Assembly: GCA_047495785.1 (NCBI GenBank)
Contig: JBLDXI010000042.1
Location: 3,162,001 to 3,226,000 of the forward strand
Source of the DNA: Lepidodermella squamata
Lineage: Eukaryota; Gastrotricha
DNA length: 64,000 nucleotides
Direction of reading: 5' to 3'
In this document: piece by piece, positions 25,537-36,800 of the stretch
How positions within the stretch are numbered: the first letter of the stretch is position 1
Layout: every line of letters starts with the position of its first letter
Made by a program: the position numbers and the translations under genes
The notes under the pieces: generated by a model
The model's database searches: none
Seen by the model: only the letters and a program-made list of their open reading frames with translations
Told to the model about the DNA's origin: nothing

Positions 25537-26414
25537 ATGCCTAACAAACTTTTGAAGCAATCGGAAAAAGTGCGTCGATATGACAGTATACCAGCAATCA
25601 AAGTTCAACGCGAATCCACGTCTTCTTTCAATGAAGTCATGGATGAGTTATCCCATCAGGAATCTTCGTTCAGCTATGGCACGAAGCTTTTTACTAGACC
25701 ACCAAGTCGGGAATACAACCTGACACTGGCCGAGATGATGAGAGCTGAGAGAATACTGCGGCGCCGCAATCAGTTAATTGGCGAGTCGAGTCAACAATCG
25801 CAGTATATGGACGAGCTGGATGATAGCGATAGAAGTAGCGATGTTTTCGAGGAGCGCAACAGTGAGGGGAGAAGTAAGGCTGAAAGGTCATACTTCATTT
25901 TTATATAATTTCATTTGAACAGTATTAGCAAAGAAAAAAATGTCACTAAGAGCGACCCTTTCTCTGGGATCTAATGGTGCCAGTTCACTGAGGCGCCTAT
26001 CTACGCTGCACGTGACACACACCAATGACGGCAGAAATACGAGCTTTCTGCAGAAAATCATGCACGAAACTGAAAATGACGACGAGACGTTGGAGGAACA
26101 AACCGAGCGGCTGAATAACATTGAGTTGAGCTTGCAACGGGAATATGGCTTCGCTACAACTGATATCAGGCAGAGTCAGCTAGCGAGAAACGACTTGTAT
26201 GAACGATATGGCTTCAAGAATTGGCATGCCCTCGAAGCTTTACCGCCTGTTAATCCTATGGTAATTCATTTAATTTTCCATTTTCAATCACAAAAATATG
26301 CGGAATTAAACCAACAAAAATTTGCTGTAATTTATTGTTGATTAATTCGGATGTTCACAGGTCACCAAAATCGTCCTTTGGATTTTTATCGATTATTTCG
26401 CTTTCATAATCTGA
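25537..26414 (+). CDS. Unrecognised protein with hydrophobic C-terminal tail
   Basis: Three exons with matching phases: 25537-25873, 25929-26260, 26361-26414; 240 residues. I do not recognise the family. It is charged and Ser-rich, with an RRRNQ basic patch, an acidic stretch (DELDDSDRSSDVFEE) and a glutamate-rich helix (ETENDDETLEEQTERLNNIE). The final exon encodes only MVTKIVLWIFIDYFAFII, so the protein ends in one hydrophobic segment, like a tail-anchored membrane protein. The splice from AGA|A to tattag|CA keeps the long frame. Using the next acceptor and donor instead gives a truncated form ending at KSDPFSGI. No signal peptide is seen. The start is the first ATG of the long frame. Confidence 0.55.
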
Positions 26415-27540
26415 GAAAACAATATTTTTTTTTTAATTTTTGAAAAAAAAGATGCCGCGGACCAAGACCCCAAATATTGCGCAATTTCGGGGGTCCTGAG
26501 ACATTTTTTGCCCATCCACAGCCGACCCGTTAGGTTCGAGACCCCAAGTGCCTAACCTCGTTTTACTCAGAATTTCATGCTCTACACAATGGTACCAATA
26601 TTTTTTCAGATATCCGAAAATTGATTTCCCATTGTGAACATCCGAATCTAAACAGGCAATCATTCGCACCATTAAAATTGGAGTGTCAGCGCTAAATTTA
26701 AGCGCCTTGGACACCTATCTTTCCGATTCTTTGCAATTTTGGCATTTTCTTTTCTTGATCGATCGGTACTGTTGCCTCCTCCTCCCATGTCACATGGATT
26801 TTTCAACTATCTGGTGCCATCAGCTAAGTAGAAAGTATAAGTACTGGTTTCAAAGAATTCTGATATCACTGATTTGTAGAATCGATACTTTAAATCGATA
26901 ACGACCTTTCAGGCCGAATCATTACTTGTAAACTGACCGCTCACGGCGCAAAATACTCATAATCGTTTGAATATTCAACGTTTGATGGCTCAGGTGACCA
27001 CCTTGATTTATGCTTGGGAACGTCAGAAAATTCAGATTACGTTCTCCTGTCATGCGCGTATCATTTACGAGCGATTCGCTCTGTTAATATATTTTTAATT
27101 ATGACTGTTTCCTCATCCAGTTGCCTGTTGCAAAATTGGCGAAACCGCAAAACAAAGCCTACAGCAACGTTAAATATATGCACGACCGTTCACACAGCGC
27201 CGGCTTTCATAAATTATCGCCGAAAATTGCCGCACGAACTCGAGCGAGAACGGCAATCAAGCAAGTAACGCTTCCGAAATAATACTCAAGCCTGCTTTAA
27301 ATGCTAATTAACACGTGTATCGATGCTTACATTTTGGGAGAAATAAAACAAGCCGAAATGAATGAACCACCGGTCCGTTTTAATTAATCACTCGCAACAA
27401 ATATTACAGAAAGATCAAGGAGCAAAATTTCACAATCTTCATGATGTGTATAAGGTAAAGACGTTGGCTTGCAGGTAAAGAGGCTAAACACAGACAGGCA
27501 CACTCAAATGATTCGGTGTGAAAAATTAAGAATCTAATTT
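26415..27540. other. Intergenic with dispersed repeat copy 3
   Basis: 1.1 kb without a supported gene. Bases 26858-26990 hold the third copy of the repeat seen at 12258 and 17800, with an internal deletion. A GGTTCGAGACC sequence at 26530 resembles a tRNA B box but has no A box or cloverleaf. Confidence 0.45.
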
Positions 27541-30006
27541 TCAGCTGGAATCGTCGATTTTATGACGCTGTTGCGGCAGCCGCAACGCCTCGCGGTCTCC
27601 TATGCATGTCTCATGCAGAAGTCCACGGAAAAAGTATCGCACGTACAGCTTTTTCACCTCGCCGTAACAAGGATCGTAAAATCCTTCAAGGTTGCTCTGA
27701 AATAATTGAAGCGTTTAAGAACTCCACCTTAAAATAAATTCAATATCCTTACCTTGTGAATATCGCCGGGTATAATCAATTTTGAATCTCTGACTTGAGC
27801 TTGTAGAGGTACAGTTACGTCGATTATTCCCGGGTCACCCGTCATTGGTACCCTATGAAATCGATGATGAATAAAAAACCCCAGGCTTTTTCGGGACTTA
27901 CTCAAGCGTCGCTAAAGTTTCCCAGGGCGCATCTTCGGGCAAATGACCGTAAATAGCGCGAACAATGACTAGGCCTTTCGCGTTCGACTCAGCTTCACGT
28001 ATTCTCCGAACTGTTTCTTGCATCAATGAAATCGCCGCTGACGCTGCGATTTTTTTCTCGACCATTCTTTGCCTATGCTCTTCTTGCTTTTTAGCCACTT
28101 CCCTACAAGGCAAAATAATTCAAATTGAGCAAAATTGAAGGTTCAAGTTTTTACTTCTGAGCCTGTTGCTGCTGCCACGGCTTAATGACGAGAGCGCGAA
28201 TTGCAAACCATGATAGCACCGGTAATATTGAACCATAGAAAATTGAGCTGGGAATAACGTCTTCCGACATGAGAACTTGAAAGACGTAGACTTGGTTGTT
28301 TCTCAACAACCTTTGATGAAAAAATATAAAACAAAACTTTTGAATAACTTCCTTCAAAATTCGCTATTACTTGATTTTGACAGCAACTCCACTCGGCACA
28401 CTGATGATTAAACTCGAACCGAGTCGGCTATACTTGGAAACTTGAGTTTCAGCTCCAATTTCGAAACTGGCGCCTGAAGTTCCGTATCTCACAGTTGTTT
28501 TCAACCGATTATTGTCCATTAGAAATTTGCGGACGTAAGTCGCTTCTAAATGGCTACCTCGCCATCCCACCTATTGAAAATGCAATGAAATTGGGAATTC
28601 GAAGCTAAGGTATGCCCTACCACAACACCGGCATTCAAAAAGTGGCGATCGTTTTCGAATGCGAAGCTAGCTTGAATAAAGGATTGAACACCAGCTGACC
28701 ACAACAGCCTGCCTTGTAAATGTTTTGCCAGCTGTACTGTGAGTACTAAAAAAACGGCATTTGACATTTTACAAGAAATTTCAATTTTCAATTCATTTTT
28801 TCTTACAATTTTGCATTCCGGGTATCAATGCGTTTCCTTTTAGCTGAGCATTGATCGAACTAGTCAGCACCATAGTCGGCGACAGGGTTCTGACCAACTT
28901 AGCAGAGCAATTATGGTGAGCTGATCCGAATCCAATTTCGCCCTATAAATTCAATAATATATATATATCTTATTTACAATAAGTATTTCGACTCTCACCT
29001 CGGCCCAAGTTTTCTCGTTCAAAATTTTACGATAAGAAGTCATGAAAGTTCCGATACCAATGCCATTTCCTGTCGCTAGAACAGTGCCGCCTAAGGTCAC
29101 CGTGTCCAGCTGAAAATAGCAATGTTACTAAAAATAGGATCTTGTAATAACACAAACTTCTGTAACAGGCATGTCAACTTGTTGGCCGATGCGAAGCGAT
29201 TTTAGCTCGGTAGAAAATAATCGCGTAGCGATATCGTCGCCGCTGTTATTTTCGAATATTTCAGTCGCATTGAAAGTTACGTTCACTGAGGTCTAAACGC
29301 CGTGATTAGTGATTACATTCACAGAAGTGAAATTCGGACAGTTCACCTTGGGATTGGTTGCCATTTCCAGACGCTTGCGCTCTTCAGCCTCGCGTAATCT
29401 GCGATATTCTTCGGCGATTTCAATCGGACTTTTCCGCCTATCAACCAACTGCAATTAAACTTAGTATTTTGTTATAATAGTAAGCAGTGCTTACCTCCCA
29501 GCCCTCGGTCTTCAGGCCTTTAATACCATACAGATCGTAAATCATTCTTTGATGAGGATCGGTTAAAACTAGATACAATCAACAAAATGAACCAATATGC
29601 ACATACCAATGAAATCCAGCTAACCTTCGTAAGCTTTGGTAAGTTTGGTGAACAACGCTTCGGCTTCTTTCTTTTTTAACGGGTCGGAGTGCTTGTCCTA
29701 GAAGAGCAACATGATATGTAGATGAAAACAGGTTCAGGTCATTGTACGTCATTTCTTCATACCGGGTGATATATTCGACTCATTTTTCGATAAGCATTGG
29801 TGATTTCCTCGACAGTTGCCTGTTGAACATGCATAGACGTGATATCACGCGAAAAATGAACGAAGACTAACCGTGCTTGATACATTGAAGTATGCATAAT
29901 AGTCATCTGAATCCGCATAATCGAAGTCTTCGACATTCCTAACATGCGTTCGTTCGCCTTCTCCGCCGTAAGCTCCAGCATACGCGCCACCGTTCGAAGT
30001 GCCCAT
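27541..30006 (-). CDS. DNAJC11: DNAJC11, mitochondrial DnaJ-domain protein
   Basis: Fourteen exons in phase: 30006-29872, 29819-29763, 29698-29626, 29568-29495, 29448-29347, 29292-29158, 29109-28999, 28942-28807, 28745-28621, 28570-28371, 28310-28155, 28102-27902, 27852-27753, 27696-27541; 586 residues (human 559). The N-terminal J domain has DDYYAYFNVS, AYRKMSRIYHPDKHSDP and AYEVLTDPHQRMIYDLYG, the HPD motif being split by an intron. Then GLKTEGWELVDRRKSP, a beta-rich middle region (DUF3395-type), a hydrophobic segment near FYGSILPVLSWFAIRALVIKP, and the conserved C-terminus NLEGFYDPCYGEVKKL. DNAJC11 is peripheral to the mitochondrial outer membrane and associates with the MICOS/MIB complex that shapes cristae. 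All landmarks are in order and nothing looks broken. Confidence 0.93.
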
Positions 30007-30438
30007 CCCGTTTCACAATACTTGATTATTAATATCTAGCGGATAGCGGAGACTTATAACAGAGGTTATGGTGGAAAGAACTTTGACGTCTAAATGCCAT
30101 AATCAACCATTCTCTGACAACGCTATCATCAAGCTAAACATTACCATCTTACATGTGTGATACTTATAATATGCCATCGATTACTTTGCAAATTGCCGAT
30201 CAGTAGGACGCGATCATCAAATTGTCTAGCTATTAGCCTTCAAAACGCATGAAAAGGTGGGGGCTAGTGCTGAGTTTTTGCCCCAATAGCACTTCCAAGA
30301 TGGACAGGCCAAGAAAAATGCTGGCAAATGCTGCGTTTTTCGGCCGAGACCATCTGATTTTTTGTTCGCGCCAAATTTCATAAATTATTGACAAATTTAA
30401 ATTAGCAAAATTTCACATAAATGTGTCTTGATTTTATT
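30007..30438. promoter_or_regulatory. Divergent upstream region, DNAJC11 / peptide gene
   Basis: 430 bp between the DNAJC11 start and the candidate peptide ORF. No element was recognised. Confidence 0.3.
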
Positions 30439-30838
30439 ATGGTTAGAACGAGTCCATTGATTTTAATTATAATTTTAATATTTTTTTGCTTTCGAGGGTT
30501 GCAAGATGCGAGAAGTGGGTATGGTACTTTCCGTAGAACCATTCGAAATCTGGAACGCCCTTGTTCCTTGTTTGAGTCACATAACTCTGAAGTACAGCTT
30601 TGGAGAAACTTGAGGGAAAACTTACATCTCAGGTAGGGTTTTACAAACACAGGTGTTATGGCCGAGATGGCCAGGACTGCTGGCAACTCTGAACTCACGA
30701 GATACGAGATGAAGATTTGCGACGTCTAGCTGCTAGTTTAACTTATTCGCCTGATATGCTGTGACGTTGTAGACTAATGCTCGCGAGCAATTTATCAGTC
30801 TTTTAACCCACTCTGCTTTCAGAGAGTGGGGTGAATAG
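30439..30838 (+). CDS. Candidate short secreted peptide precursor
   Basis: Two exons, 30439-30632 and 30823-30838, give about 69 residues. The start MVRTSPLILIIILIFFCF is a textbook signal peptide. Then comes a short Arg-rich stretch with one RR site (TFRR), one Cys, and SEVQLWRNLRENLHL. The donor (CTCAG|gtaggg) and acceptor (ctctgctttcag|AG) are strong and phase-compatible, adding R-E-W-G-E before TAG. Without splicing the frame ends at TAG four bases past the donor. The stretch SEVQLWRNL resembles the N-terminus of parathyroid hormone (SEIQLMHNL), and REW sits where PTH has RVEW. This is a short match and may be chance; no dibasic site precedes it. The family is otherwise unknown. Confidence 0.35.
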
Positions 30839-31170
30839 CACGGTTTAATTTAACTAAAGGATTTGAAGGATGTGGGCGCTGTACTGAAAAAACGGTCTGC
30901 AAATTATGAAATAGAATGATAAAAATTCATCTTCTTTAGCCAAGAATTATCTTCGTCTGTAAGGGATAACGGATAAGTAAGATTTTTTCACGATTTATCC
31001 GATTGTTTTACTAAATTATTATTGTGAAAAATGGCACGATTCTCTTGCGTTTTTTCTCTATTTCATGTTAACATTGCTCAATACACCTGTTACTATTTAA
31101 TATGGTTTGTTGAGTTCCCTTTTATGGTCAATTACCTATATATAACGCTGTATTTTAGACTTCCTTACTC

Positions 31171-32106
31171 ATGGATGAAAACAAGCCTTTCAAGTGTGCT
31201 CTGGAGCCATTTGTATTTTCCATTGTTTGCTCCTTTGTGTTGAACATTGTTGCCGCATTATGTGATAATTGTGCTGCCGCAATTTTCGTTGGCGGCGTTG
31301 CCGCTACGTGCTATCTCGTCAAGATTCGATGGGAAACCAAGTATGAATTTGACATTGCCATAAGGAGTAGTGGACTTGGATTCGTCTTTGCTTTTGGACT
31401 CACTTGCTTCATCAAAGGATACCATTGGCAATTTGGGCTGTACATGTGTGCGCTCTCCTTCTTCCATTGGTCGGAGTTCGCGACTTTAGCTTACGTCAAT
31501 CCTGCCAGTGTTGCCATTGATGCCTTCATGCTTAACCACAGTGTTGAATATTACGCAGCTGCGATTTGCAGCTGGTTTGAATATTGGTCTGAAGATTATT
31601 TTTTACCGGGTTAGTTTTATTGATTAGCTTACGATGCTATTTCTTATGTTATTGCTATCTTAGGCCTGAAAAGTTATCCCTACATCTCAGTTCTGGGCTT
31701 GATGTTGATATTCGTGGGTGAAACTATTCGAAAAGTTGCCATTTTGAATTTGGGATCAAACTTTACTCATGTCATTCAAGTTGTTCCGCTTGAGAACCAC
31801 CGGCTTGTCACGAACGGGCTGTACAAATATATCCGCCATCCTTCATATGTTGGATGGTTCTACTTTTCCATTGGAACACAGGTCTGTTGAGGTTTTATGC
31901 ATCGCGCGTGATTACTCATTAAAATTCAGGTTTTGCTGTGCAACCCTTTCTGCGTCGTCGCTTACGCCGCCACGGCCTGGTTATTCTTTCGCGAGCGCAT
32001 CGAGTGCGAGGAGATGCTGTTGACGCAGTTCTTTGGTCCTGCGTACTCGGAATATAAGCAAAAGTCAATTACAGGACTTCCTTTTATTAGCGGCTACAAC
32101 CCTTAG
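31171..32106 (+). CDS. ICMT: Protein-S-isoprenylcysteine O-methyltransferase
   Basis: Three exons: 31171-31609, 31664-31881, 31930-32106; 277 residues (human 284). The enzyme methylates the carboxyl group of C-terminal prenylated cysteines on CaaX proteins such as Ras, at the ER, with S-adenosylmethionine. Family motifs are plain: YMCALSFFHWSEF, LNHSVEYYAAA, LGSNFTHVIQ, the SAM-binding RHPSYVGWFYFSIGTQVLL, and the C-terminal FFRERIECEEMLL, FGPAYSEYK and TGLPFI. Multiple hydrophobic segments fit the polytopic fold. The start ATG lies 12 bases after a splice-acceptor-like tattttag, so the leader is probably spliced or trans-spliced. Confidence 0.93.
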
Positions 32107-33894
32107 TCAATACATTAAACCAAAGAAAACGCATTATTTGCTGAGATATTTTTTATTTCGCGTTTACTGGAAATACTATGTTTCACCATTTTATGCGGCA
32201 AGTTTCAAACACGATCTCAAGTTTGATAATTGTCATTCCTGAATTTGTTTCCTGTGCACTGTGAGCAAAAATCGATTAGAGCGATAAATGTGATTTGTGA
32301 ACGAAAACTCGTGTATTAAATCTTGACAGTCTTGTTTTTATTTTGTTGTTGACGATAAATTCGCCCCCAAGGAAGTTAGCCATCGCGTTTGTTTATTTGC
32401 GTGTCCATTATTTGTTCCCACAAATTTGATTTTGTTGCAGCTGTTGTTGCTTAGAAACACACAAGATTGATACAACTGGCCCAGTAGTGATGCATCGTTT
32501 CGTCTTCTTGGCATTGTTTGAGAGCTACTCGATAGTGTTTTGCGCGACACGTAGGCGTCTCTAGAGTTAAGCTGGTTTACCCATCTATCCATCACTCCGC
32601 AAGGGCTGGATAATAGATGAGTATTACAAAAGAAGATGACGAGATAAGACGACTGCGTTTTTACTATTATTTGTTAGCCTTTTGTGCGATGAGCTATTAT
32701 TATATCTAGGCAGGTTTATTTTATACCATCTTAGTGAATTCTTGTTGCGAGAAATGTTGAAAGAGGGTCATCTGTACGCATAAAGTAGAGCTAACGCGCA
32801 CACACGGTTCATGCTTTCGCGAGTGGAATGTCGCCGTTTTGTGTCCCCGTTTGTTTTTATGGCGACGATTTACTGCTGGCTTTGTTTTGTTTACCGCAAC
32901 CCAAACTACAGCAGCAGCAGTCTCGTTTTGGCGCGAGAAGCCTCCTTTTGCCTTGTCTCTTGTGCTTCTTACCTGGGTTTTGTTTGCCCTCGCGTTATGT
33001 TGTGTTTTGTGTGCGTATCGCCGCCTCAATTCACCCATTCAATATTCATCATTTCTGCACTCTCATCTCCGCCCTTCTTATTATTATAATATTGCAGCAT
33101 TTGAGACTGCTTGCCCTGGTATTAGCATTGTGTTATAGCTTCTTTCAACCGCCGGGCACCAGTTCTTCCGCCCGAATCGTGCCGCTAAAACAGCGGCAAG
33201 GTGTTACTTGTAGCCACCTTAATACACATTGCAAGTCACCTTGAGAGAGGCGCGGCACACGTGTTTAGCTAACACATGACGCTGGATTTGGCGCCCACGC
33301 ACTAAGCTGTAGCGGGTTTCAGCTGGTAGCGAAAGCGGCATTCCTGTGATTATTTATTCGGTGAAGAAATAATTTTTACCGCCTTATCGCGCGTCGCTTT
33401 TTATCTTTATTGCCAAAATTGTCGCTGCACGTATGAGTAGTTTCTATTTTCTTTTCTTGCCAATTCTGCGTTCATTTTATAGGGATAAAGCTCATTTTAT
33501 CATCATTGAAAATCATAATTTTTTTCTGCGCATTATTTAATAGGCTTAACCAATTATCTATTTTGGAAAAAATCTGGCAAAAATTAACTGCGTAGTAATG
33601 GGGCGTTTGATTATTTCAATTATACAACAAGCTCGATCGATTGGTCTTAATTAAAAAAAATTAAGGGGGGTTTTTTGTTTGTTTAAAATCTATCTCCGAA
33701 TTTTTAACGACAATTCCCTGGATGATTTCGTTTAATCTTAGGTTAACAGCGAGTATACGTTTTTCATTTCAGTTTTCTCAGTTTCTTTGATTCAGCCTTT
33801 TAAATTTCGCGTTTACTCCCAATTTAGGTTTATTATTTAGAATTGTTGACCTTCTCACATTTTGGCCCAATATTATGTCGAAACCAGTACCAGC
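32107..33894. other. Intergenic / 5' region of the GCK-III kinase gene
   Basis: 1.8 kb. Bases 32800-33240 are pyrimidine-rich and open in several frames on both strands at once. This reflects base composition rather than a gene, since none of the translations looks like a conserved protein. Most likely promoter and leader of the downstream kinase. Confidence 0.4.
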
Positions 33895-36800
33895 ATGTCG
33901 GTCCCTATTTCGATAAACAATGCAAATCGCAGTAATAAGGGACTCGATCCCGATGTCTTGTACCAGAAGCTCGAACGAATCGGCAAAGGATCGTTCGGCG
34001 AGGTCTACAAGGGCATCGACAACTCGAACGGGCAGAATGTAGCCCTGAAAATCATCGATCTCGAAGAGGCCGAGGATGAAATCGAAGACATTCAACAGGA
34101 GATTATGATCTTGTCGCAATGCGACTCGCCCTATATCACGAAGTACTTCGGCTCGTTTCTCAAGGGAACGAAGCTGTGGATTGTCATGGAGTACGTTGGC
34201 GGCGGCTCGGCGTTGGAGCTCATGAAACCGGCTGTCTTTCACGAAAATTACATTGCAATAATCCTACGCGAGGTACTCATGGGCCTCGACTACCTACACT
34301 CTGAGCGCAAAATTCACCGCGACGTTAAGGCGGCGAATATTTTAATATCAGAAAAGGGCGATGTGAAGCTCGCGGACTTTGGCGTTGCTGGGCAGTTGAC
34401 GAATTCGACGAATAAGCGCAATACATTTGTCGGAACGCCGTTTTGGATGGCGCCGGAAGTGATAACGCAGTCGGGTTACGATTTCAAAAGTGATATCTGG
34501 TCTTTAGGCATCACTGCTTACGAGTTGGCGAAGGGCGAGCCTCCGTATGCTGAGCAAAATCCGATGAAGGTGCTGTTTCAGATACCTAAAAATCCTCCAC
34601 CTCAATTAAACGGACCGTTCTCAAAAAATTTCAAAGATTTCGTCTCACTTTGTTTGAACAAAGATCCTCAAATGGTAAAAAACTATTTTAAATTTAATTT
34701 GATTTTAATGATGAAATTGTCTGTTTCAGAGGCCATCGTGTAAAGATTTGTTGAAACATCCGTTTATTCGGAAAGCGAAGAAGACAGCATATCTTGTAGA
34801 ATTAATCGAAAGGTATCGTCTTTGGAAATCCCGAGGCGGTGAGGATGAAAGTGATGGCGAAGAATCAGATCATGCAATGTACGTTTTTAATCGAACTGGC
34901 ACAATTAAATCAAATTAATTATTTTATTTAGAAAATATTTTAATGGCCCAATTACATTTTAGAATGACTGATTCCATGTAAATTTTAGCCTTTAAGTGAA
35001 AAACAGTCGCAAACAGCTTACCAGTAGCAAACTTGCAAGATCTGGGCCTGTTTTGAACATAAACTGGTCCTTTTATATTTTAATCATTGAAACGATTTTT
35101 TCTATAAATTTTCGATGATATCTCAAGTGGACTACAGAGTGCCAAAAAATTTTGCAGAAGGCGAATTCGATGCGCATCAATTTAATGAGCAGTTTCAAGA
35201 AATTGAGGAGTTACATGGGCAAAAGAATGCTTAAAATTCTTAAACTTCTTGAAATTCCTCATTAAATTGAAAGGCATCGAATTCGCTTTCTGCCCAATTT
35301 TTGGCCACCCTGTACTCCAAAACAGCCGAAGAATTACGAAAGACACCAAAACAGCGAACAAAATTCGATTATTCTCGTTGCGCAACAATCAACTGTTATA
35401 GTGCCTTTTATTTTCGTGTTATGGAGTAATCCCATGTTAAGGTGGATCCTTCATTTCATTGCTCCGTTTTATATATTTATGTGGCTCATGAATTTTCTTT
35501 TTTTTGTAGTGAAAACGAATCTGCTGAGGTGAAGCAGAACGAAAAAGCGTGGGATTTCGGCACGGTACGGCCCGGCAAGGACCAGGAGCAACAGCAGCAA
35601 CAATCCGGTGGTGGTTTCGTTGCCGCCAATAAGTCTTCATCGGTTGCTCACGTCAACAACGCTACCCTCCACAAAAGTCCCGCGCCTCCCCCGCCGCTCC
35701 AGCAAAACGACGAAGATCTTCAAAACGGCACGATTCGAGGCGTCCCTAGCAACAACAACAACAATCGATCAGCCGTTGTCCCGCCGGTTTCTGCGGTAGT
35801 TGTGCCGCCGAAGCGATCGGGCAGTTTCGGGGTGAACGGCGGTCCAGCTCGGCCAAACAGCGCCGAGCAAACCAACGGCCACGTCGATGGCGTGGAACAG
35901 CTGCGGATAAGCGTAGGGCCCGAGGCGAAAGCGGTGGCTACCGCGAAATCGGCCGCCAACTCGCCCTCGACCCCGAGACGTGAAGTCCAACCGCCCTTGC
36001 CCCTGCGCCCGGTCGGTGTTTTCGAGTCATCGCCGTCCCGTCCCTCGAATTCGTTCAACCAAGCGCCGGTTGGCGCGCCGGTGAACAACTCGCACGTGTT
36101 GTCGCAAACTGCTCCCGGTTCAGCCCCTCTTTTAGCACCATCGGCCTCCTCGTCCCCGCCTGCTGCGACGCACCACTCGCATCACGCCGTGCCCGTGGTG
36201 CCGCTTGTCGCCGGCAACTCAAATCATCCGGCGAAACAGCAGCATACGCGGTCGTTCGACGATGTGCTAATGCCTCTCCTTTCATCGGTTAGTCATTTTA
36301 AGGAAGATTTTTCCAAAACATGAATAGATTTTTCGCGCAACATTTAGATGAAAAATTATTTTACGCCTGATAACTTTTAATTGATAAGAAAAAATCGGTT
36401 CTCGCTGTGATCTATTATTTTCCAAATTGTACCTTTTTATCATTATTGACAACCGTAATGAGGGGTTACTCCAGAAAAGACCACGTTTTCGTGAGAAATT
36501 ACGTTTTGCTGAACAGGTTTCGAATTTTAAACCAGGAGCAAGGTGACTTGATTTTCCTGTAAAGTCTGAGAATGTTTATACGATTTTTAGCAATTTAAAA
36601 CGTAATCGGCCAACTTGGAAAAATTTTTGGGTTATTTAGACGCTCATTGGCATATGTAGCGCCCTCAATAGTTTCTTTAGTAGCTGTTGTAATTTGAGAC
36701 AAATTTGAAGGGATCTGAGCCCAGAGAGTCGTCGTAGATCGATACAAGTTCATCATTAGTCTTCAAGTCGCTGCTTGAGGACGAATTCGATGACGAGTCG

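Noticed and set aside
26500-26600. tRNA-like B box GGTTCGAGACC
   Set aside because: No matching A box and no cloverleaf arms at the right spacing.
32828-33244. 138-codon plus-strand ORF, with overlapping open frames on both strands
   Set aside because: Several frames are open together over pyrimidine-rich DNA. The translation is Leu/Phe/Cys-rich without motifs. Better explained by composition of a promoter or leader.
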